From: an uncultured Lachnospiraceae bacterium
GTDB taxonomy: Bacteria; Bacillota; Clostridia; Lachnospirales; Lachnospiraceae
Assembly (NCBI GenBank): GCA_902777355.1
Contig: CACYTU010000028.1
Span: forward strand, 1 to 64,000
Length of the DNA: 64,000 nt
Direction of reading: 5' to 3'
A model generated the notes under the pieces. The model worked only from the letters and a program-made list of their open reading frames with translations, was not told where the DNA came from and made no database searches. Every line of letters starts with the position of its first letter. Position 1 is the first letter of the stretch. Positions 53,387 to 59,773 of this stretch are shown here, one piece after another. A program made the position numbers and the translations under genes.

Positions 53387-54211
53387 TTATTTTTTTCCTT
53401 CTGCCTCGAACCTTTTGCGCAGATCCAGAATATGACGAAGTTCCTTCAGGACGCCGAGGTCAGAGAAGGAGTGCTCGACGATGTCTGCAGCATCCTGCAT
53501 CTCAGTACGGGCATTTGCTACAGTTGCAGCAACACCTGCCTCATGGAAGGCGGAGAGATCATTCAGGTTGTCTCCGAAATACACGGTCTCCTCCTGGCCG
53601 ATTCCGAGATATTCCTGCAGGAGTGCGAAGGCTTCGCCCTTACCGGCCTCTTTGGCAAAGATATCCAGCCACTCAGCTCCTGAGATTGTCATGGCCAGAT
53701 TTCTGGCGCGGCTGGACTGGTCAAGTCCTCTGGTCGCCTTCTCCACATTGGGGTGATGAACCGATATTTTGATGATGTTGTCAGTCGGAATCGCGGTCAG
53801 GTCATCAACGTTCTCGACGGCGTAGCGGTAATCGTTGCTCATCCTCTTTGCTATAGGTGTATCGGTTCCCTCAATCCAGCTGACATCCGGGCCCTCGACG
53901 ACGATCTCGGCGCCCTCTATGGTGCGCAGCCGCTCGATGAGCGGGAGATACAGTTCCGAATCGATCTTCCAGCTGTGCAGGACGCGGTCTCTGGTACGGA
54001 TGACAGTTCCGTTGGATGCGATGAAATAAATGTCGTCCGCGACCGGTTTAAAGAGTTCCATCATACTGTGGTACTGCCGCCCGCTGCAGGCGCAGAAGAT
54101 GATTCCCGCCTCCTTGAGTTCCCGGATTACATCGTAGTATGCAGGGTTGATTTCATGGGATCCCTCCTTCACCAGGGTTCCGTCAATGTCACTGGCGATC
54201 AGTTTAATCAT
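53387..54211 (-). CDS. Cof-type HAD-IIB phosphatase
   Basis: A 274-residue hydrolase acting on small phosphorylated metabolites such as sugar phosphates or FMN. Motif I is ASDIDGTLV with the Asp nucleophile, motif II CACSGRQ, motif III around KGEAFALLQEYLGI (Lys) and motif IV VYFGDNLNDLSAF. The large IIB cap lies between motifs II and III. I chose ATG 54211 (MIKLIASD) with AAAGGGGAACAAGAG upstream; the open frame reaches 54274. A single gene followed at a distance by a good terminator. Confidence 0.93.
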   Translation of the reverse strand: MIKLIASDIDGTLVKEGSHEINPAYYDVIRELKEAGIIFCACSGRQYHSMMELFKPVADDIYFIASNGTVIRTRDRVLHSWKIDSELYLPLIERLRTIEGAEIVVEGPDVSWIEGTDTPIAKRMSNDYRYAVENVDDLTAIPTDNIIKISVHHPNVEKATRGLDQSSRARNLAMTISGAEWLDIFAKEAGKGEAFALLQEYLGIGQEETVYFGDNLNDLSAFHEAGVAATVANARTEMQDAADIVEHSFSDLGVLKELRHILDLRKRFEAEGKK

Positions 54212-54644
54212 AACTCTTGTTCCCCTTTCTTTATTCCCTGTTGGTCTGACATGCCTATGAAGATATATTATCATACGAAAAAACAGAGTGAAAGAAGTTT
54301 AATTTCCCCGGAAGACACGTAACAGGTCCCCGGTTACTCGTCACACCCTGACCAGGGTGTGACGGTAACGTTGCGTTCGGCGATTCCAATTTCGCTTCGC
54401 GAAACGCCGAACGCCTTAAAACTCCGGTTTTTGAGCGCTCCGGCGCTCAAAAACACGTCGAATCTGGTGGGGGAGTGACTTGTAACAGGTCCCCGCCCCC
54501 TCAAAGGGCGTGGACCTGTTACGTTACGTTCGGCGATCATATTGCCTGGCACCGTCAATACACTTTGCGTGCGCCGCGCCTTTTTATCCTTTGTGCGAGT
54601 CTGTATTGCCAATTAATTCTTTATCGTTTGCTTCCGCAAAGGCA
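54212..54644. other. Repeat-rich spacer between Cof and the JAMM protease gene
   Basis: No gene. Two GTAAC-bounded palindromes (54333-54369 and 54482-54522) and the 73-bp stretch shared with 16481-16553 fill most of it, with GAGCGCTCCGGCGCTC as a third palindrome near 54435. Confidence 0.6.
54333..54522. repeat. Pair of GTAAC-bounded palindromes
   Basis: GTTACTCGTCACACCCTG / CAGGGTGTGACGGTAAC at 54333-54369 and GTAACAGGTCC / GGACCTGTTAC at 54482-54522 with CGCCCC/AGGGCG inside. Copy one extends to 54405 with near identity to 16481-16553. Confidence 0.75.
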
Positions 54645-55553
54645 TCATACCTGTTCTTTAGGAACTTTCAGTTTTATGCTGACTTTGAGATCTCCCAGTA
54701 TTCCGGTATGACATTGGATCCTGCCGGAACAGCCGCGCAGGCTGATACACTGCTGGGCCTGGTAAACGAGTTCATTGACGTGGATGCGGTGAGCCGTTTC
54801 CTGAGCTGTTTCCTGAGCTGTTTCCTGAGCAGGTTCCGGGAAGAAAGTGTCCGTGTTCTGTTTATTGTCTCTGTTATAAAAGAGCACTTCCGCTTCTTCG
54901 AATGTTTTTCCAACACAGCCAAGGATCTCGCGCCTGACCGGATCACAGACAAAGATACAGACAGGGGAGGAAGCGGCACGGGCCTCTCCGGTTTTCCTGT
55001 CCTGGGGAGACCAGAATACACCCAGATCAGGATGTGTGTGCCCTTCAAGGACAAATTCCGAAGATCCGCAGATATCCAGAAACGGGTCTGCCAGACAGCC
55101 GCCTGCATCTTTATTGCACTCTTTCTCTGAGGAAAGAAATTCCTCCCTGTAATACTCGAGAAAATCAAGACCGGGGTTGGGTTCTCCTCCCGGACCGAGA
55201 TTTGACGCATGTACCGCGGACCGGTTCATTGTAAGAACCTCGATAAAGTGAGAGACGACGATAATGACATTTCCGTCTCCGCCGTCCAGGAAATGGCCGT
55301 AACCGTTGTACTTCTGCTCCTTGCGGTTTTTAGGGGAGCGTCTTCCGAAGCTGACCATTACCCTGAATTCATTCACCGCTTCAGGCAGAATAATAACCTT
55401 ATGCTTCCCTCTCCCATAAGACTTGACGGCAAGCGGCCCGCCGCATTCCTTCTCGATTGTATTTAAGACTTCTTCAAATGACATCCCGGGATAGACTACA
55501 GGTTTCCGGGGTTTTCGTTCAGGAAGCCTCGGTAATCCGCTCTCTTTTTCCAT
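54645..55553 (-). CDS. JAMM/MPN-family metalloprotease of a ubiquitin-like system
   Basis: A 302-residue protein. The zinc motif is HTHPDLGVFWSPQD (residues 172-185), an exact JAMM pattern H-x-H-P-x6-S-x2-D; a preceding Glu in HFIEVL (about residue 105) could be the catalytic acid. Such enzymes remove or process ubiquitin-like tags. After the catalytic domain (to about 230) come three AQET repeats and a strand-rich tail (VSIKLKVPKEQV). AAAGGATTGACAT precedes the ATG. It is the last gene of the set E1, E2, JAMM, 19 bases after the E2 gene. The first 50 residues are a basic linker with a VYPGMSFEEV segment. Confidence 0.87.
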   Translation of the reverse strand: MEKESGLPRLPERKPRKPVVYPGMSFEEVLNTIEKECGGPLAVKSYGRGKHKVIILPEAVNEFRVMVSFGRRSPKNRKEQKYNGYGHFLDGGDGNVIIVVSHFIEVLTMNRSAVHASNLGPGGEPNPGLDFLEYYREEFLSSEKECNKDAGGCLADPFLDICGSSEFVLEGHTHPDLGVFWSPQDRKTGEARAASSPVCIFVCDPVRREILGCVGKTFEEAEVLFYNRDNKQNTDTFFPEPAQETAQETAQETAHRIHVNELVYQAQQCISLRGCSGRIQCHTGILGDLKVSIKLKVPKEQV

Positions 55554-55572
55554 ATGTCAATCCTTTTCTTTC

Positions 55573-56562
55573 TCAACGATGGCTGTTACTTTCCAAAGGG
55601 ACCGCAGAAAGGGAACTGTGTTCTGCGTACGATGCCCCTCCCTGACCTTCCTGTCCTGCTGACATACCTTCTGCTTCTGTCCTCATCCTGCGTTTTACAG
55701 TGTCTCTGGGCGGCATAGGCGGAAGTACAGGCTTCTTTGTCTGGCTACCGGTCCTCTGGTGAGGAAGCAGACATGAGCCGGAAGTGTCGCCCCGGCGGGG
55801 AAGCAGACATGAGCCGGAAGTGTCGCCCCGGCGGGGAGGCAGACATGAGCCGGAAGTGTCGCCCCGGCGGGGAGGCAGACATGAGCCGGATGTGTCGCCC
55901 CGGCGGGGGAGCAGACCTGAGCCGCAAGTATCGCCCCGGCGGGGGAGCAGACATGAGCCGCAAGTATCGCCTCGGCGGGGAGGCAGACATGAGCCGGAAG
56001 AGTCTTCCGACCGCGCATACAACAGGGCCGGATCCACAGTAGGGAATTCACCGGATTTACAGCCTTTATAATGCCATTCAGATAGCTCCGAATTTGCCAT
56101 ACTGTCGTACCGGGTCACTGTTGGATTGTGGATTATATCCATGACCAGCTTCTCGACTACTGTCAGAAGCGAACTTTTGAGAGGTTTCCACCTGTCAATA
56201 CAAGCGATCCCGGACTTAAACACATTCGGGCTTGCCAGGTAATGGTTCCGGTCATACTTTGCAGTGACCGCTTTCAGAGGATATCCGGGATAGCAGATTA
56301 CTTCCACGGACATGGATTCACATACCTTCGGCCTCTTATCAAAAAGTGATGTCAGATAGTGAGAGCGCGCATATACAGTAATCCGGAGATGCAGCGCTTC
56401 TCCATATTCCGCCCTGATTCTCTCAATCTTCACATATCTCTTATCGTAGGTCCTCATCAGCTCATAATAATCATTTTTAAGTGCTTCCGCTGATTCCGAC
56501 TCTTTAAGAGTATACGTTCTGGAAACACCGTTTTTATCCGTATAAGCGACAGAAACTTTCAT
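55573..56562 (-). CDS. E2-like (UBC-fold) conjugating protein with a 12-residue repeat tail
   Basis: A 329-residue protein. The UBC fold shows at residues 75-165: VEVICYPGYPLKAVTAKYD, then PNVFKSGIACIDRW with the probable active Cys (Cys121 from this start), and KSSLLTVVEKLVMDII with NPTVTRYDSMANSELSEW, matching the order of bacterial E2 proteins. The C-terminal 140 residues are disordered: about seven PPRRGDTSGSCL units, then a Pro- and Ser-rich end. I chose ATG 56562 (MKVSVAYT, GAGAGAAAAA before it) over a TTG at 56598. It should accept the tag from the E1 encoded upstream (gap 151 bases) and hand it to a target; no E3 is seen. Confidence 0.85.
   Translation of the reverse strand: MKVSVAYTDKNGVSRTYTLKESESAEALKNDYYELMRTYDKRYVKIERIRAEYGEALHLRITVYARSHYLTSLFDKRPKVCESMSVEVICYPGYPLKAVTAKYDRNHYLASPNVFKSGIACIDRWKPLKSSLLTVVEKLVMDIIHNPTVTRYDSMANSELSEWHYKGCKSGEFPTVDPALLYARSEDSSGSCLPPRRGDTCGSCLLPRRGDTCGSGLLPRRGDTSGSCLPPRRGDTSGSCLPPRRGDTSGSCLLPRRGDTSGSCLLPHQRTGSQTKKPVLPPMPPRDTVKRRMRTEAEGMSAGQEGQGGASYAEHSSLSAVPLESNSHR
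55765..56000. repeat. 36-bp tandem repeat in the E2 gene, about seven copies
   Basis: Unit on the plus strand: CGCCCCGGCGGGGAAGCAGA then CATGAGCCGGAAGTGT, 36 bases, in frame with 12-residue PPRRGDTSGSCL units. Copies differ by single bases. CCCCGGCGGGG within each is a palindrome. The arm could expand or shrink without breaking the frame. Confidence 0.88.
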
Positions 56563-56610
56563 TTTTTCTCTCTGTACTTTCCTGTTGAAAATCCACAAGT
56601 GATATACCCA

Positions 56611-56650
56611 CGGACGACTTCGTCAGCCGGGGCTTTGCGAGACTGATCAG
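56611..56650. repeat. Short dispersed repeat, copy 2 (CTTCGTCAGCCGGGGCTT)
   Basis: Related to 507-546: the CTTCGTC.GCCGGGGCTT core and GCGAGACTGATCAGCC. Lies between the E2 and E1 genes. Confidence 0.4.
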
Positions 56651-56713
56651 CCTCGCAGGATAATACTCCGTACATTCTTACGATTATGATTTCAGACCTT
56701 ATGGTTCCGGGAC

Positions 56714-57991
56714 TTATGATCTCAGAGACCGGATCGTATGCATCCGAAGGGCATCCTGATCAAAGGCATATGTCAGATGAAGGATTTTCCCCTCATCCAG
56801 GAAATCAAATGCCCCGTTCCTGATGATGATCTGAATGTGGGCGCCCAAGGGGTAGCCGAGTTCGAAGAGAGTCATCTTCCTTATTTCTTCCCCGCTTGAT
56901 GCGGGCGTAAACACATTTACATATCGTCCTGCGCCGGGGACTGAATCAGCCGCTGCAGGTTCTTCGCCTTTCCGGCATTCCGGGCAGAGCAGATCCTCAG
57001 GAAATGTCCTTCCGCTATGTTTCATTACGCGGATCTCGCGCCCGCAGACAGGGCAGGTATCTGTCAGTATGAATTCTGCATGGGTCAGTTTTCGATAGTG
57101 AAGCTGGTGCACCAGTATTTCAAAATCATCTGTTCCCTGATCCTGCCTGACCGCTGAAAACATATCTTCCAGAGTGGTCTCCAGTACACTGCCCGGCAGC
57201 CATCGCAGTTCCCGGGGCGGCAGGATGCAGCAGCCGGGGCATCCTCTTTTCCGCATGGGACGCGATTCGCTGATCCCAAGCCCGGGATATGCTGTGTAGG
57301 CAAGGCGCCTGTTCAGCACACCATCTATGCCGGTCACAAACGCCCTCATCTGTTCAGCAGACAGGTGTGCCGCCATGGAAGATGCCAGGTTGGATGTGCG
57401 GATGATCTCCGGGACACCGTCAATCATGCGGATCTGAGGTGAGCCGCAGGATGTCCGGACAGAGGAGTCCCGCAGCCAGGACTCCTCAATCAGACACCGG
57501 AGACAGAACTCTCTGCCGTCGAGGATGACACTTTGTGCCGTCTCCTCCCGTGTCCCGGCCATAATGACAACCGGCCTTCTTGAATTCTCCAGCTGCATCA
57601 CAAGTTCATTGAAGAGAATCTTGGCATCATAGTTGTCCAGTGCAAGCGCGACAAGATCATAGTCCGCGAAAGCCTCCGGCCCCAGCAGGCAGAGATCCGC
57701 GTCTATTCCATTGGATGTGCAGCCCTCGTCGAGGAGCGGCTGTATACGGGCGGAAGTGCATTCCGCCTTATTCCGTCCTGTATCTTCCGGTGTCCGTACG
57801 AGACAGCTTCCCTTTGCCGCATTCTCCAATGTAAATCGATCGAAGTCCAGCGCATCTGAAGAGACGCCCATCTTGGCGAAAAATTCCATGAGCGCGGACC
57901 CTACAGCGCCCGCGCCGGCAACAAGAACTTTTTTCCCTTTGAAATACTTCCTGTACTCGGGCAGTTTCAAAGGATTGTAAACAGTTGACAT
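56714..57991 (-). CDS. E1-like ThiF-family adenylating enzyme of a ubiquitin-like system
   Basis: A 425-residue enzyme that would adenylate the C terminus of the ubiquitin-like protein and carry it as a thioester. The Rossmann core has KKVLVAGAGAVGSALMEF, the family Asp in ALDFDRFTLENAAKG and the Arg/Lys in GRNKAECTSARI. VALALDNYDAKILFNELV is the usual crossover strand. FCLRCLIEESWLRDSSVRTS contains the likely catalytic or zinc Cys. The C-terminal third has a zinc ribbon (CPVCGREIRV...CPECRK) and a small domain that may bind the tag or E2. AAAGGAACACGGC precedes the ATG. It lies 135 bases after the membrane/Cys-rich gene and 151 bases before E2. Confidence 0.9.
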   Translation of the reverse strand: MSTVYNPLKLPEYRKYFKGKKVLVAGAGAVGSALMEFFAKMGVSSDALDFDRFTLENAAKGSCLVRTPEDTGRNKAECTSARIQPLLDEGCTSNGIDADLCLLGPEAFADYDLVALALDNYDAKILFNELVMQLENSRRPVVIMAGTREETAQSVILDGREFCLRCLIEESWLRDSSVRTSCGSPQIRMIDGVPEIIRTSNLASSMAAHLSAEQMRAFVTGIDGVLNRRLAYTAYPGLGISESRPMRKRGCPGCCILPPRELRWLPGSVLETTLEDMFSAVRQDQGTDDFEILVHQLHYRKLTHAEFILTDTCPVCGREIRVMKHSGRTFPEDLLCPECRKGEEPAAADSVPGAGRYVNVFTPASSGEEIRKMTLFELGYPLGAHIQIIIRNGAFDFLDEGKILHLTYAFDQDALRMHTIRSLRS

Positions 57992-58026
57992 GCCGTGTTC
58001 CTTTCTTCCCTTCTCAACAGTCAGCA

Positions 58027-58150
58027 GAAGGACTCAGCAGAGCCTGCCTCCTTTCATCCCTTTTCCGTGTTTAACAGAAAGACTCAGCAGAGCCTGCCGT
58101 CCTTTCATCCTTTCTCCGCATTTGGCCGAAGAGATCAGCAGAGTCTGCCG
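58027..58150. repeat. Imperfect direct repeats downstream of the membrane/Cys-rich gene
   Basis: Three copies of AGA.GACTCAGCAGAGCCTGCC then TCCTTTCATCC, at about 58035, 58080 and 58130, overlapping the end of the membrane/Cys-rich gene and filling the gap to E1. Confidence 0.6.
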
Positions 58151-58542
58151 TTCCTTGAAAAATGATGTCCGTATGAACACACGTAACAGTCTTTTACGCG
58201 GTCCCAGTATATCTTCTGGGCACATCCCTTCCTGTTTCTCTGCCGGTCAATCGGGCAGCACGGAAACTGCTCCGGCCTGATTCCCCCGGGACCCGTCTTT
58301 CCATAAATCCTGTTCCAGCCGGCCTGCTCCTTTCTCAGGCCTTCCGCCGGGGAAGGGGGTGGCACAAAACCTGCATGGCCCCGGGGAGGCAGCGGCTGTA
58401 TTGAAGGGCTTTTGTGCAGCTTTCTTTGAAGGCCACCCCCTGCTCCATCACGGATTTCTCCAGACTTCGTGATATGCGTGATTATGGTGGCTGTAATCAG
58501 GACAAGTAAAAGTAAGCAAAAAAGATTATCTCCAAATGTCAT
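58135..58542 (-). CDS. Membrane-anchored Cys-rich small protein in the ubiquitin-like gene set
   Basis: A 135-residue protein: an N-terminal membrane helix (FCLLLLVLITATIITHI), a Gly/Pro-rich linker and a C-terminal Cys cluster (FPCCPIDRQRNRKGCAQKIY, then CYVCSYGHHF) able to bind zinc. It starts 16 bases after the ubiquitin-like gene. A RING-like role is tempting because an E3 is otherwise missing, but the spacing of the Cys residues does not clearly match a RING. Confidence 0.65.
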   Translation of the reverse strand: MTFGDNLFCLLLLVLITATIITHITKSGEIRDGAGGGLQRKLHKSPSIQPLPPRGHAGFVPPPSPAEGLRKEQAGWNRIYGKTGPGGIRPEQFPCCPIDRQRNRKGCAQKIYWDRVKDCYVCSYGHHFSRNGRLC

Positions 58543-58558
58543 CTAAACAGCGCCTTTC

Positions 58559-58879
58559 TTAAGAGCAGGACGTGCCGGTTCCGGCAACCCCGCCCTCGTC
58601 CAGAAGTACAAGTTCCCCGCCATTCTGCAGGCCGAACTCCTTTACTGTGACCTGGAAATCAGCGGTGCTGAAACCGGTTGACCTGTTTTCAAAAATATAT
58701 TTGCCCGCATGAAGATCTATGCCGAGATCCTCCGCATATTCCCCCAGAATCTGCCCAAGTGTATTGGCTTCATATACAGGTACACCGGGGAAATATACTC
58801 CGGATGCTTTGTTGATGAGATTAATCTCGATCGTTTTTTCCGTTACTGCCATCGGTTCATAAAAGGCTTCGTTTTTCAT
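58559..58879 (-). CDS. Ubiquitin-fold protein (the presumed tag)
   Basis: A 106-residue protein with a beta-grasp look: strand EKTIEINLINKASGVYFPG, helix NTLGQILGEYAEDLGI, strands KYIFENRSTG and FQVTVKEFGLQNGGELVLL. It is comparable to the YukD/EsaB-like ubiquitin-fold proteins found with bacterial E1, E2 and JAB genes. It ends LLDEGGVAGTGTSCS, so a Gly-Gly lies nine residues from the end. If that is the conjugation site, the tail must be cut first, a job for the JAMM protease. GGAGGTATCACAAC precedes the ATG. It is first in the tight run tag, membrane protein, E1, E2, JAMM. Confidence 0.82.
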   Translation of the reverse strand: MKNEAFYEPMAVTEKTIEINLINKASGVYFPGVPVYEANTLGQILGEYAEDLGIDLHAGKYIFENRSTGFSTADFQVTVKEFGLQNGGELVLLDEGGVAGTGTSCS

Positions 58880-58903
58880 GTTGTGATACCTCCATTCAAA
58901 AAG

Positions 58904-59380
58904 TTATTTCAGAAAGCCCAGATCATCCACCACGAGATTGCGGGACATATTTCCATATTCATCCGCTTTCTCATACACTGAAGACGCCATTTTGTAAATA
59001 TAAAAATCAGGAAAATCATCGATCTGCAGGGCAGAGGGAGAAAATTTTCGCAGACCTTTTATATAAGTGCACAGATCATCCGACCTGCCGAGGATCATCA
59101 GAAGATCGTGAGAGGCATCCCAGATCAGGGGATCCGGAAGAAACAGACTCCGCGTCGGGTCAAGCCCTCTTTTTTCGAGGCTGTAAAGTGTATTGAGCCT
59201 GCCATAGAGATCAGTCCCGCAATCCATGTAATCTCTGCCGTCCCAGCTGATCCAAATGCATGTATTGTCAGGGATTTCAGTTCCATAGTGGACCAGAAGC
59301 TCAAACCTGAAAAAATCAAAAATGTGATCGTACCCACTGTCAGACATATGATCAGTGATTCCAATGAAGAGAATATTCAT
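58904..59380 (-). CDS. Unknown 158-residue protein heading the ubiquitin-like gene set
   Basis: ATG 59380 has a strong GGAGGTACTGTT upstream, and the gene ends 24 bases before the ubiquitin-like gene, so it is probably co-transcribed. The protein (MNILFIGITDHMSDSGYD..., TCIWISWDGRDYMDCGTDLY, LGRSDDLCTYIKGL) is soluble with an alpha/beta look and no membrane segment. I do not recognise the family. It may be a target, an adaptor or a sensor. Confidence 0.7.
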   Translation of the reverse strand: MNILFIGITDHMSDSGYDHIFDFFRFELLVHYGTEIPDNTCIWISWDGRDYMDCGTDLYGRLNTLYSLEKRGLDPTRSLFLPDPLIWDASHDLLMILGRSDDLCTYIKGLRKFSPSALQIDDFPDFYIYKMASSVYEKADEYGNMSRNLVVDDLGFLK

Positions 59381-59773
59381 AACAGTACCTCCTTGCCTTG
59401 TGAAGTCAAAAGTATCACTTCTTCCTTTCAGGACTCACTCGAGTCCTGTGCGATAAAGTAAACAATGTGTTCAGCCTCTGCTTCCTGTGGCTATGTACTG
59501 CCTTTTGAAGCATAGCACCATTTTGAGGCACTATAGCCCGCTTGTAACCTTTGCCCCTTGTGGAAAAATCAAACTGCCCGCTGAATTTTCTGAATCCCGG
59601 CCAAATACGGCGTATGGTTTTTTGTTACTGTTTACTCCCTGTCGAGGGCGTGAACCGTAACTTGCGCAAAAAAAATCATTGTGCTCATCCTCTGCTTCTT
59701 GTGGGTATGTACCTTCCCCAAAGAATAAATAAAGGATGAAGCACAATGATCTGCTAGTCATCTTTGCGCCTTA
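59381..59773. other. Spacer with a 213-bp partial duplication of the kinase gene end
   Basis: No intact gene. The stretch 59474-59686 is a diverged copy of 59688-59900, which spans the last codons of the kinase gene and what follows; the copied codons read KKPYAVFGRDSENSAGSL beside the gene's own KKLYSAFGWDPVKFRGSL. A GTAAC-bounded palindrome lies at 59624-59661, and a CAGGACTC/GAGTCCTG palindrome near 59430-59450. Confidence 0.65.
59624..59661. repeat. GTAAC-bounded palindrome
   Basis: GTTACTGTTTACTCCCT pairs with AGGGCGTGAACCGTAAC around GTCG, with a few mismatches; TTGCGC follows, as after the copies at 16481 and 54333. Confidence 0.7.

Noticed and set aside
55765..56000. CRISPR array
   Set aside because: 36-bp units are contiguous with no spacers and are in frame within the E2-like gene.
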